Assembly: GCA_963995505.1 (NCBI GenBank)
Contig: OZ023186.1
Coordinates: forward strand, 16,065,570-16,129,569
DNA length: 64,000 bases
Reading direction: 5' to 3'
Source: Hypericum androsaemum
Taxonomy: Eukaryota; Streptophyta; Magnoliopsida; Malpighiales; Hypericaceae
This document shows, one piece after another, positions 12,415 through 23,507 of the stretch; the stretch's first letter is position 1, and the number at the start of each line of letters is the position of its first letter. The position numbers and the translations under genes were made by a program. Below the pieces are notes generated by a model. It had not been told where the DNA came from. It made no database searches and saw nothing but the letters and a program-made list of their open reading frames with translations.

Positions 12415-12486
12415 TACCAAATTTAAGAGGTCTATGTTCATGCACGTACGTAAGGATCCACATATACCGTATATATACACTTTCTA
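12415..12486 (+). repeat. Left copy of a host-DNA duplication (empty copia site)
   Basis: This ~70-base segment (TACCAAATTTAAGAGGTC ... ATATATACACTTTCTA) recurs from 12661 to 12706 and continues, after the copia element, from 14943 to about 14977. The copies are nearly identical, so a duplication with ~245-bp offset came first, and the retrotransposon then entered the right copy at ATCCA. The left copy shows the uninterrupted site. Confidence 0.8.
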
Positions 12487-12706
12487 AGTAGCAATATTTT
12501 TGTCCTTTATGTCGTTTCTGATTCACTGTTTAGGTTTTGCATTGATGTCTTATTTGATGACATGATGAGGGTCAACTTTTCTCGTTATATTCGTACTATA
12601 TTTTTATCGTGTGATTAATAAAGATTAGCCGGCATTAATTCTTCGATTTCTAAAAAAAATTACCAAATTAAAGAGGTCTATATTCATGCACGTACGTAAG
12701 GATCCA

Positions 12707-12927
12707 TGTTATGATTTGTCTCAAATTCTAGTCAAGTTAGAATTTTTATTCATATTGATAGAGTAATAACATCTCCAATATATATTGACCTATAACTAGG
12801 TCTAATATGTATAGTTGAGAGTTGTAAGGTAGAGAGAACCTTCACGGAGGTCTTGTAACTAGATTGACTCGCATAGTGGACGACTCTCCTTTGCTCGTGG
12901 TTTTCTCCCAATCTTGGAATTTTTCAC
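12707..12927 (+). repeat. Left LTR of the copia element (3' end missing)
   Basis: It aligns to the right LTR from TGTTA through TTCTCCC and TTTTTCAC with scattered substitutions. The last ~45 bases of the right copy (through TTAACA) are absent here, so the left LTR has lost its U5 end together with the expected primer-binding site. Confidence 0.8.
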
Positions 12928-13071
12928 CAGTTACAGAACTTTACATCACCTCCTTGTGAACACCTTCTAGCCACCAATCTTGCTGTTATTACACCTCACT
13001 CCACCATCCTCGTGGACAACCAGGAGATACACTACACAACATGTGAGTCAAAATAAAAATAGATACTTGTA

Positions 13072-14430
13072 TTAAATATTTGACTTCACCGCATATGGGT
13101 AACTAGACGGTTCTACATTACTATCAACTTCTTTTGCCACATTCAAGGCAAAATCAACAATATCAGCCTCACCCAAATTCTTTGGAGGCTTGATAATTCT
13201 TCTAGGCCTGTCTCTCTCAACTGTGCCAACATTCTCAGCTTCATCGGACAATCCATCATGAGTAGGATTATGACAATCAACAACACGGGAGGAACTCGCT
13301 TCTTGATAAACATCAAACTCCACCTGCACTTTTAACTTTTGCAAGTCAATACTTGGAGCACTGGGAACACCAGGTGAAAAAAATTCTCCCTCTTACTCAG
13401 CATGTCTGTCTCTTTAAAAATAACATTCCTACTCAATAAGACCTTTGACAGCTTTGAACACCATAACTTGTATCCCTTCACACCAGAAGCATAGTCAAGG
13501 AAGATACATTTCATAGATCTTGGCTTTAACTTGCCATTATTTACATGAGCATAGGCAGGTCACCTAGATATCTTCAAATTAGCATAACTAGGAGGATTTT
13601 CAGATCATACTTCTTCACGTACCTTACAATCAAGAGATGCATGAGGTGAATGATTGACAAGGTGACAAGTTGTGGAAGCCGCTTCAGCCCAAAATGACTT
13701 AGTCAAACTAGCATTGGATAGTTCAGTTTATTCTTTCAACGACTCCGTTCTGTTGAGGTGTACCCGAGATTGTCTAATGCCTGACAATACCCTCATTCTT
13801 GCAGAACTCATCAAACCAACTATAACAAAACTCCAATCCATTGTCTATATGGAGATGCTTGACATCTCTCCTAGTATGCTTCTCAATCATAGTCTTCCAC
13901 TGCTTGAAAGTGACAAAGACTTGATACTTGCTCTTCAAGAAGAACACGTATCCTTGAATAATCATCAATAATAGTCAGCATATACTTGGAACCACTCTTG
14001 GATGCAACTTGAGACGGCCCCCATGGATCATAATGAACATAATCAATAATTTCCTTGGTAGTATGCACACCCTTTTGAAAACTGACTTTCTTCTACTTGC
14101 TAAACACACAATGCTCACAAAATTTCAGCTTCCCACTACCCTGTCCATATAATAATTTGCTCCTATGCAGCTCAGTCATGCCTTTCTCAATCATCTGACC
14201 AAGTCGTATATGCCACAATGTGGTATTCTCAGAATCTGTCAATGAGCCAGTTGCAGCAGTAGCAACAGTCCTTGTAACTACAGAACCCTACAAAACATGC
14301 AGATTCTCAACCTCTTTTTTGGCCTTCATATGCACTAATGAGTTCTTATTCACACGAAGAACTCCACTTTCTCAGGTATACTTGTACCCTAATGAATTAA
14401 GGGTACTCAATAGGATCAAGTTAGGATAGC
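13072..14430 (-). pseudogene. Antisense copia protease-linker, pre-integrase and integrase block
   Basis: On the minus strand, from 14430 down, the reading passes through a pre-integrase segment (TTLWHIRLGQMIEKGM, then zinc-type C/H residues near CEHCVFSK), the integrase core (DYVHYDPWGPSQ, LTIIDDYSR, then HIDNGLEF with catalytic Asp), the integrase C-terminal part (KCIFLDYASGVKGYKLW) and the acidic linker before the reverse transcriptase (DRPRRIIKPPKNL). It is broken by several stops and frameshifts, and the reverse transcriptase itself is missing. The order is normal for copia pol, but the whole block faces against its flanking LTRs. Confidence 0.85.
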
Positions 14431-14676
14431 AAAAATATAAACGTGGATGTGTTGAACACCATAACAAATATAGTAGAGAGATAGGAGATAGAGGACACAC
14501 AATATTACGCGGTTGGTTGCTATAAAGGAGGAGATCAGTCGCTTGCTACTACTAAGTTTGAGCATTGCTTGGACTTGGTAGGTGTTCGTGCTTGATCCAA
14601 TTGCCCTAAGGGGCTGATGGTGAAGGTGGAGCAGCGCTGATGTTGGAATCATAGAATTTGGTCCAAGATGGAGATT

Positions 14677-14942
14677 TGTTAGGATTTGTCTCAAATTCTA
14701 GTCAAGTTAGAACTTTTATTCATATTAAATAGAGTAATAATATCTCCTATATATCGACCTATGCATAGGTCTAATGTGTGTAGTTGAGAGTTGTGAGGTA
14801 GAGAGAATCCTCACGGAGGTATTGTAATCGGATTGACTCGCATATTGGACGACTCTCCTTTGCCCATAGTTTTCTCCCCTTCTTGGGGTTTTCACGTAAT
14901 TCTTGTGTGTCATTTTCTCGTTTCGATCTTTATTTCTTAACA
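14677..14942 (+). repeat. Right (3') LTR of the copia element
   Basis: 266 bp, TGTTAGG...TTAACA, preceded by a purine-rich tract and followed at once by the target duplication ATCCA. It is the complete copy of the pair. Confidence 0.85.
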
Positions 14943-14977
14943 ATCCATATATATCGCATATATACACACTTTCTATA

Positions 14978-15887
14978 CAAATGTGTCAACTCCTAATTAC
15001 ATAAAGAGGATAATTGGGTTTTAGTTTATTCAGTTTACGTCTGTCAGGCAATCCTCGTCTATGCTCTGCTCCTGTGGATGGTTTCTGCATCTCCTGCTTC
15101 TTTACCAATTGATGCTTGCTGGCATTTAGTTGCTCTTAGAGTTCTGCTCGATCTTCATGCTGGCGTTTAACCTTGGAGTTCTCTCTGGTTGTGTGCCAGA
15201 AAAAAAGGTGCATCTTACTGGTATGGATAGTACCAATCAAATCACTTAAGCCCTTTCAAACAGAAAGTCAGGGTTTCACAGATATCATAATAGATTATTA
15301 TGTATCTAACTTAAAATTTTAATGCAATGAGCATGTACGTAAAATTTTTTACAATTATATAATGAGTTACTGATCGTGAGAGATGATTGATCGGTAGCCT
15401 ACACCTTAAGGTTTAGAGTTGAAAATAAAGATTGTAACATGGTTACAAACAAGTTGATCCCATAACTTATTGTTATCGCACGACCTCATTTAATAGCACG
15501 AAAAATAATATTAAGCTCGTGTAAACTTTAAATCCAATTGGCTTCATTTAAGACGACGTGTTTGAGAATACTACATCGAAAAAAATGAGTAGTTGAACCT
15601 AGTTTAAACTATCATTTATAGTTAGAAATGGAGATTCTAGCCTCTTTCTCTTAGCATTAATTTTGACTTGAACGAGTTCTAAATGCAGGACATCAAATTA
15701 ATCCATTTTGACCAACACAAAAGAACACGCTTCGGGTTTCGAAATGCTTATTGAAAATTTTAATTAAGATTAATGTACCAGTACCATCAGGGATGAGTAT
15801 TGTTATTAGCAGGCTCCATTTTAACCATGGGGTCTGATTTTTTTTTCTATGCATGAATGCTATATTTTTTTACAAGTGCATGAACTA
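14978..15887. other. Intergenic, nothing recognised
   Basis: No coding region of any quality and no repeat structure that I could support. Confidence 0.6.
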
Positions 15888-15896
15888 ATATAAAAA

Positions 15897-16700
15897 AGGG
15901 TTAAAGACACTTTAATACCATGTGTTATTTGAAATAGATACTTTGCACCCCGTATTTTAAAAACACCCAAAGAACTATCCCGTATTTTACTCCGGCCACC
16001 ATTCGTAAAATGAGTCATTGCCGGAGATGACATGGCGAAATTGTGGCAGTGACATAGAAAATAAAAAAACTGACATAGATTTAAAAAAAAATAAAAAAGG
16101 ATTCCTCCTCCTCGCTCCAACTCCAATGGACTTTCATCTTGGCCTCCTCCATGGATGGCAACTCCATATCTCCACTGACAAGCTTGAAAAGGGCTTCACG
16201 GACAAGCCCAAGCTTCGACGATGTCTTCACTAACCGGCGTCGTCAACCCCCTCCACCCACAACAACGCCTTGACACACTCCACCTGCCCCTTGAATGCCG
16301 CCATATGCAGCACCTTCCACCCGCCCGCGCCGCCTGATGTAGCTCGTCCCGAAATGCAGCGTCTTGTACAATACAGTGTGGCAGTTGTCGGATGCCAGCT
16401 GGAACGAGATCTAAGATCGGAGCTTGGTCTAGCCGAGACATGGTGGCTGCGGCAGTAGTGATTGGGTTGATGAAGATGGGAAATTGGAAAAAAATTAATT
16501 TTTTATTATATTCTACATCTGCTTTTTTATTTTTCTGTTCCACGTCACATGCCAAGTCAGCTCCGGCTAAGGATCGTCAAATACAGCAATCACTAAGATG
16601 GCCGGAGTAAAACACGGGGTAGTTCGTTAGGTATTTTTAAAACACGGGGTGTAAAGTGTCTATTTCAAATAACACAGAGTATTAATGTGTCTTTAACCCT
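15897..16700. mobile_element. Pack-MULE (non-autonomous Mutator-like) with ankyrin fragment
   Basis: The ends are AGGGTTAAAGACAC... and ...CTTTAACCCT, with inverted repeats extending about 120 bases on each side (shared words: ATTTGAAATAGA/TCTATTTCAAAT, CCCGTATTTTA/TAAAACACGGG, CTCCGGCC/GGCCGGAG). The 9-bp direct repeat ATATAAAAA flanks it exactly (15888-15896, 16701-16709). Long inverted ends plus a 9-bp duplication are diagnostic of Mutator-like elements. The GC-richer interior holds a piece of a host gene, the definition of a Pack-MULE. Confidence 0.88.
16230..16326 (-). pseudogene. Captured ankyrin-repeat gene fragment
   Basis: On the minus strand the interior of the Pack-MULE reads GGWKVLHMAAFKGQVECVKA and on to LLWVEGVDDAG before a TAG at 16230-16232. 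The pattern G-W-x-x-L-H-x-A-A-x-x-G-x-x-x-x-V-x-x-L-L is the ankyrin repeat consensus. Only about one repeat is in frame; surrounding GC-rich sequence probably belongs to the same captured gene. No complete reading frame exists, so it is a fragment and not a gene. Confidence 0.7.
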
Positions 16701-16709
16701 ATATAAAAA

Positions 16710-19700
16710 CTTTGAACTCATATTTGAATTTGCTTAAAATGTATTGATGGATTAATTTCCACTGTTGATTTTGATCCACATGAGGATCTACTCATTCTCG
16801 TATAACATTATTTGAAAAAAACCGCTCTGCCCTTATCGAGTGTCAATTGGATTTCAACAATGATACAAAGATTTTTTGTAATCTTTTTTCGGACGACCAA
16901 TCTAATCTTCAAAATTATCGCCAACATTTTGGAAGATATGAATGAAGGCAACTCCACTTGTTATTGCAGTGTATTTTTTCTTTGATTAGTTATGGCGGTA
17001 ATGAAACAAGTATTTAGCAGTACCCTCGGGTCAATGAAAAAACTAATACGACTGTATATCCTCTATAACCAATTCTCAACCATAATATTTTTTTTGCAAA
17101 ACCTACACGACTGATCATTCTACATAATTAACCGATGGACATTGAAGAGATTGGTGATATTTCCTTCTTTAGGCTAGCGCCAAAGCGAAAATATGAAAAC
17201 GTAGATGTTTAAACATCAATAATAAATAATAGAAGAAAGTGTTGGCTAAGCTGATTAAAAAGAAAAAGAGGGCAGTCTGTACGTGGGGCACAAAACATCC
17301 GGCCGTTTTTGTATTTCTTCAGTAAAATTTTGATCGGCAGTTGTTACTGGCGAAATGGCTGAAATGCACTATTCGGATCCAACTTATGCCACGACTTCAT
17401 TTTTCCCACTAACTCTTTACTATGCCTCATAGCTTATAAACTTACTATTCATCCTTGCACAGATCGATGTGGTGAAAAGATAAGACAAATTTTCTCACGA
17501 TATACATAGTTCGTTTGAAAATTCTACATTCATGTGACCATTACTATAATATGTGGAGAGTACATAGCAACGCCGAGGCTACACTAAGCTAAAAAACTTT
17601 TGACTTTTACCTCTTATTTATAAGAGAAATTGACAATTAGGTTCACAATGGTAAAATTTATTGCCAAAGAAAATTTAACCTAGCGGCACAAAGAATATAC
17701 TATTTTTAGGAGATTTATTGTTCAAAATTTGGTGTGGTGTAAAATTAACCTTTAAAAACTAGTAAATTTTATTTACAAGATTTTTAATCCAATTAAGAAT
17801 TTGAAACAATTCCGAGAAAAATGATATTGGTAACAGTGTAATAGCTTATATGTGGCGAAAGGATATATATGTTCCATACATTTTTTGGCGAGTTTATGTA
17901 TTTACAGTCGAGTATCGTCGAACCTTATTTAAGTGATAATTCTCTTAATTGAACCCAAGACTTCGTTAAGTGAATTCAAATTACTTACTCCTTCGATCAA
18001 TTCCATACATTGTTACAGTAAACATTGGGGACTCCGGTCAATAATTTGGAGAGGGAAAAATTGGAAAAGGTCGTCCCCTAAAATCATAACCAATTGGGGC
18101 AGCAGCAGCAGCAACCAACCAGCGAAATCAGTTGCGAGGTAATAACATCAAAACCGACACATAACATCAAAACAGCAAGTTGGACAAATTTTGGGCCCAA
18201 CTCCTGGGAAAAAAAACCTCTGTGCATTTACAGCAACAAATTAGGAGCTATACAAAGTAAAAGGCTAAATAATATGAGCAACGACGAGCATACGGTTGTT
18301 GAGGAGACGACATTGATACCGACACAGTGTGTTTGCTTTCTGTGTCTTATTGTTATAAGTTGGAGGGAGGATGTGGCCTTATTGATAAGGTCTGGACCAA
18401 AAAGCAACAACCTGGCTGGCCCAAGTTGAGTACGACGTCCACCCTTTATTGCACCTATAGTTAGTCTCCTGTGTTAAATGCTCTGTGTCTGACCGACTGA
18501 TTCTACGGATTTATATGAATCTTTTTTAATTATTTTATCTTCATTTACACGTTACGTGGAAAATATTTCAAGAAATTTGTTAAAAAAGAATGTGCCACTT
18601 ATTGATTTGGATAATACAATCAATTCACTAAAAAAATTAGCATGCTTTTTTAAACATATCCAGGACATCGCATTTAACTTGTGGGGTTTTTTTTTGTTTA
18701 CAGTACTTGGTAAATGGACACTCATTAGGTCGAACTAACTAAGGTTCAAGTTGTGCAAGACCTTTGAAAGATGACAAAAATTTTCTAACAATTATTTAAC
18801 ATTGTTGTATTTTCAATGATTGAGACTCGAGACTTGTTGTTCCAAACTAGAAAAATATGTCAGGTGTTTTTGCTTAAAAGTAAATTTGAATATTTAAACC
18901 GGTGTAAAAAGTTGTAAATATAAGATTGCATGGTTACATAAGATTATTTTATAAGTTGATTTTTTATGCCTCCAGAGTCTTAACTATAATCCTGAACTAA
19001 ATGCTCAATTTCCCACTCCCTCACGAGCCTGCATCAATCTAAAATATTTTAAAAAATATTTTTGTTCAGCAGTTTAAAGACTATTTCCTTTAGAGTTGAA
19101 GATATAGTGACCGGGGATCATAATTGAACTAGAAGATTTTCACGTAATCTGGCCTTTGTAGAATCTTGGACTGTTGAGTTACGTAAGTTTTACAAGCTAA
19201 AACACAAAAGAGTAAAGTGTTAAAAGCCCTTGACCTGGTCGAACGTTCATAACTTTGTGGAGTATTCAAAGGTGAAACATGTGATCATCAGTTTCTCGTT
19301 CATATCATTCTCTATCGGGTGTAAGAATAGTTGAGGTGGTTCGATTGTTTATCGTATATAGATTTTCTTCTTAGGAGTATTATACCTGGTGGGAGTATTT
19401 CCTTTGGATTTTGTACTTGGGTGTTGAATTGCGCTTGGCAACCTTAACGCACAGGTACTTTTTCCCCGTCGTAAATTTCCACTGTATTTTACTATGATAG
19501 AGTTTTATCGTGGCCCGCGACTGCAATATCATATTTATATGATGAAATTCAATACACGAAGTTGTAAATATCTAGTTATATTCACCATGATAAAATCTAC
19601 TTATAAAAAAACTTTGAGGCATATTTTGATATATGTAAATGAGGAATTAGTTAAAGTGGTAAGAGACTTGAATTTTTTTATAACCATATTAATAAAAAAA

Positions 19701-19801
19701 TTGATCATTAAGAGAGTTAGTTCACAATAAAAGAGTTGACAATACTTGATTTCAATTGAATATCGAAGGTAAAACAAGATAACTCCACAAAAAGCAATCA
19801 G
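16710..19801. other. 3.1-kb intergenic stretch without a recognised gene
   Basis: AT-rich with only short chance open frames. A patch at 18090-18300 reads as a Gln/Ser-rich open frame but lacks any family resemblance. Near 19630-19670 a phrase like 'ttagttaaagtggtaagagacttg' resembles the A-box-like wording of plant dispersed repeats; it is too short to classify. Confidence 0.55.
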
Positions 19802-19817
19802 AATTAACATTAAGAAA

Positions 19818-20266
19818 CTATCGATCACTTGTTTCTCACATGCAGTTTTGCCAATTCAATTTGGAATTATTTTGCTCGCAAAGTTGGTGTATCTTGGTGT
19901 GGGAATTCTTCTTTCATAGATTTTTTGGAGGATTGGATGGGACTCGTGCATGATAGGATGATCAAGAAAGTTTGGTTTGCACTTTTTGGAGCGATACTTT
20001 GGGGACTTTGAAATATGAAAAACCGAGCATTATTTCAAGGCGAGCGGTGCAACAAGGAGCTTCTCATCCATGCTATTACTAGATAAGTTCAAGAATGGCT
20101 TACATGGTCAAATTCTATAGCAGATTTTGGTCCCCAAAATTTAGTTTTGTATATGGAATCTCTACGCGATAGGGAAGAATACCAATGTAATTAACTAGTT
20201 GCATAGGATTAGTACTACTTGATGTAAATATTTTGGGTTTATAATATTAATCTATTTACCAAAAAA
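19818..20266 (+). mobile_element. Severely 5'-truncated LINE (3' stump)
   Basis: The insertion is bounded by a 16-bp direct repeat, AATTAACATTAAGAAA, at 19802-19817 and 20267-20282, and it ends in TTTACC plus an A-run. Its reading (FANSIWNYFARKVGVSWC, then MIKKVWFALFGAILWGL, then RALFQGERCNKELL) matches the part of plant L1-type ORF2 after the reverse transcriptase (the zf-RVT region), with in-frame stops. Long target duplication, A-tail and 5' truncation are the marks of target-primed LINE insertion. Confidence 0.87.
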
Positions 20267-20282
20267 AATTAACATTAAGAAA

Positions 20283-21668
20283 TGTGTTCGACTATTGTTA
20301 GTTGATTACGTTACTTTTTTTAGGTAAATATTATACCTAATTATAATGTAAATGATTGAACTCTTGACCTCTTTAAAGTTAAGCTAAGCTAAATACCGTC
20401 GGCAGTTCATTACCTTACTAAAAGTCCACATATATGCTTTCATATCAATTGAGCTATAATATAATCTCAAACATATGTTGCGAGGTCGAATTCCAAAAGG
20501 ACTAAATATATTTTGAAGCTGCGACTAAATAAGATAAAATTGCAACGTCAACCGACAATGAAATAACATTTCAATGAAAGCAAATTTTTTTGGTGGACCT
20601 CTGTAATCCATCACTCTCGGGCTGGTTATGCAGTGATTCTCCTAATAATAATTTTTACGTTCTAGTGATATCCCTAATATGTTAACAAATGTTTGACATG
20701 TTAAGAAAAGTTTAAGTAATTTATTGTACATAGATGTGCATATTCTTTTCTGACAAACATCTTAAAAGAACTCAAAAGTTAAGGATGTTTTATCTGAAGC
20801 TATTTCAATATGGGTGATCTCCTGTAAAATTTCTTAGAATGCATGTGAGTAATGATCAAACACAGTAGAAAAGGCTTGTATTAATCTATAGAAATATTTG
20901 ATCAAATTACGGGCAAATACGGTTGCAACTTCAAAGTGTTCATTTCTAGCATTTAGCTATAGAAATTGGGCCACCTGTAAGTCAATTATGGATCAGCCAG
21001 CCCATATATCGTGGTCCACTCTACAAAAACAGCCCACTACAGCCTACCTTCAATTAAAAAAGGAACCGTCTTTCCTTTGGTTGAAACCATGGCCCAGCGT
21101 ACATTCAGTAGCACAAAGAAATTATTAGGCCATAGTTTATTGAAGACCAACAACATTATAGAGGAACATGGTTTTAAAAAACCCAAAGATGGATCCGAAA
21201 TAACTCAATGTTTTTTTAAATATCACTGGTTATATATAAAACAAATATTCGTATGTGTATGATGTATGAAGAAACTGATTGATCAGGACATTAGTTGCTA
21301 GTATTTTCGAAAATTATTTGATCCCAAATTCTAATTTTTGCGGTGAAAAATCTTTTAAAGTGCCAAAATTACTCCTAACCCACCCGCAAATCACGAGTTT
21401 TCACCTCCATACTGAGGGAGAGAGGGATGGGTGTGGAGAGCATCGAGATCATTTGTAATGGTTTTGAGGGGAATGAAAAAATGCGACAATTTCGTAATTT
21501 CTGGGCTTAGGCATATTCTTTACAGTGTCTTGCCAAAATATTTTCAGAGTTCGAGCCTAGAAATTGATCAATTTTTATAGAAAACGTCAAGAACTAATTA
21601 GTAATTACTATAATTAGTTAATCTATTTAGATATCAAAAGAATACGACTATTTCAGTAATTTGTCATC
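20283..21668. other. Intergenic, nothing recognised
   Basis: No supported gene or repeat; open frames at 20898-21262 have no family resemblance and overlap each other. Confidence 0.6.
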
Positions 21669-21712
21669 AAAATATAACATATTCACCCTTCGAAAAAAAA
21701 TATAACATATTC
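21669..21712. repeat. 16-bp direct repeat around a 12-nt insert
   Basis: AAAATATAACATATTC occurs at 21669-21684 and 21697-21712, separated by ACCCTTCGAAAA. The arrangement looks like a target duplication around a minimal LINE tail, since neighbouring LINE ends here read ...CTCCTTAAAAAA. A simple duplication would give the same picture. Confidence 0.5.
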
Positions 21713-21745
21713 TACTCGATAATCTACAGCGAAATCCATCACGGG

Positions 21746-21958
21746 GGCGATTTCAATGAGCTTTGGTCTAATATGGATAAAAGAGGGGATAATCTGATCC
21801 CCCAGAGACGGATTGATGCTTTTCAGGAGGCACTTCACTCTTGTGGCTTCAATGAAGTTAGACAAACAAGACTTCACTTTACTTGGGCAAATGGTCAGGA
21901 AGATGAAGATCACATAGAATGTAAACTTGATAGAGCTTTTGCTACGGCAGCATGGTTT
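21746..21958 (+). pseudogene. LINE endonuclease fragment (before the LTR)
   Basis: Reads GDFNEL at its very start, then RRIDAFQEALHSCGF and HFTWANGQ, then a LDRAFAT end. This is the C-terminal part of the apurinic-type endonuclease of plant L1 elements, opening at the conserved GDFN motif. Truncation at this point coincides with the end of the target duplication, so it is insertion-time 5' truncation rather than later deletion. Confidence 0.85.
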
Positions 21959-23502
21959 TGATGTACGCAAAATTGCGAACAATGAAACGCACAAGCAAAT
22001 AGTATAATGGTAAGTAAGGTTCTTAGAACTGAGGGTTGAACACTAAATCAAGGCAAATAATTATGCGAAGTAGGAAAATTAAAGTTTTATAACGTTGTGA
22101 AAGGTCGCAAGTAAATAAACGAGATCGAAAACGCAAGTAAAAGACGAGTTATAAATCAATGGAGATAAACGAGTACGATACCCTTATGGGACTACCCATC
22201 TATGTCGAGACTATGGTTTTTATGAAGTTCTAACTAGTACTCGGAGTGTTCTAATGCATCTCCCTAACGCTTCCGCTCATTAGGATGACAAAACTAAGCT
22301 AGAGTAGTTCATGATTACTAATCAATGCTTTCGCTCATTAATTAGACCAAGAACTAAACTAAACTCAATTATGAAGTTAACTCCTAGCGGGTTATCCCTT
22401 AGTATCAAGATTCCTCATTAATACTTTAAGACATGTCAATTGACTCTTTCGTTGATTCTAATGCCTTCCGGTCCATTATTATCGACTAAAATCATAATCT
22501 AAGTGATCAAGTTAGATTAAGCAATAAGATCTTCAATTGATAACTACTACGAAAGATAATCAAACCATAGCTAACATAGACGAGTAATCACATAATTAGG
22601 GCATCGCACTCGCAAGAGAACTACTCGCTAAGCATGTTAACAAAGCACAAAAGATTAACGAAGAGCATGATAACAATTAACATAAAAGATAGAGGAAGAG
22701 AAAGCTTAGTCGTGATGATCAAGCCTTGCCAACCCTTCTCCCCGTAGTTAATTGAAATCGCGACTTTTATTAAGCTCCAAAGCTGTGTCAAAGTTGTAGT
22801 AGTCTCGTCTCCCAAAAACCGTCCCAAAACCTAACAACTAAGGGCTATATATAGCCAAAAGTCTAACTAAAAATTAGAAAAACTTAAAGGAGCTTAAGCT
22901 AAATTGGAAGTCTTGCTGGCCAAGTAATAATATAAATAATATAACTTAAGTTTTAGAGCCAAAACAGGAGGCTAAAAGTCGAATATAACTAAAATAAATC
23001 GAGTCTCCGTGAAAGAAGAAAATCTGAAAAATACCGTCGAGGGCCTGGCGCCCGCCAATGATGTTGGCGCCCACCAACTGGAACTTCTGTAAGCGACTTG
23101 GCGCCCGCCAATATATTTGGCGCCCGCCAACTTCGTTGATCAGTTTCATCTCATCTTCGTATTTTGCAGTTTTGACCCTCTTCCACTTCGAATTTGGCTT
23201 TGACTATAAAAGACCAAATATAGATATTTCTTCAAGCTTTCTAACGGTATCTCATTTGGTACAATCGGACACTCGAGCAGAAAGTTATGACTCTTGTAAT
23301 GTGGTCTCTCGAAATTACCCCGCGAACGACCTTCATTAAGCTCCAATTTCTTACAAAATATGACAATGGGTAGAAATCTATTCCCGAACATAAATATACT
23401 AAAATGATCATAAGACTTGACATGATATGATGAATATAGCTCACAACATGACTAAACACGCACGAAACATATGACAAAACATGAGCGTTTACACACTCAT
23501 CA
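21959..23502 (-). mobile_element. Solo LTR inserted in LINE ORF2
   Basis: A 1544-bp block with ends TGATG...CATCA (TG/CA as in LTRs) interrupts an otherwise continuous ORF2. The flanks are GGTTT on the left and AATTT on the right, a 5-bp target duplication that differs by two G-to-A changes; removing the block and one copy restores W-F-D-L. There is no internal coding region, so it is a solo LTR left by recombination. Minus orientation is favoured, but not proven. The superfamily (Ty3 or Ty1) cannot be assigned. It contains four copies of a CG-rich palindrome (23045-23130). Confidence 0.8.
23045..23130. repeat. Four near-palindromes like TTGGCGCCCGCCAA
   Basis: Copies at 23045-23058, 23064-23077 (one change), 23098-23111 and 23116-23130. 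The last contains TTTGGCGC, which fits the plant E2F consensus TTTSSCGC, and each copy has GGCG facing outward on both strands. They lie inside the solo LTR. Whether E2F binds is inference. Confidence 0.75.
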
Positions 23503-23507
23503 AATTT

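Larger units (their letters stand above)
12707..14942 (+). mobile_element. Ty1/copia element with inverted internal block
   Basis: Terminal repeats of the same family lie at 12707-12927 and 14677-14942, starting TGTTA and ending ...TTAACA on the right; the direct repeat ATCCA flanks the whole element (12702-12706 and 14943-14947). LTR content (a start-like ACTCTCCTTTG, a CTTGGGGTTTTCACGTAATTC tail) and a polypurine tract next to the right LTR (CCAAGATGGAGATT) show plus-strand orientation. A copia pol C-terminus (KFEHCLDLVGV, 14550-14584) is also in plus sense. The integrase block between them runs on the minus strand. The element is therefore internally rearranged, non-autonomous and 2236 bp long. 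Copia superfamily follows from the integrase and LTR style. Confidence 0.85.

Noticed and set aside
13672..13971. Plus-strand 99-codon frame
   Set aside because: It is antisense to the inverted copia integrase block.
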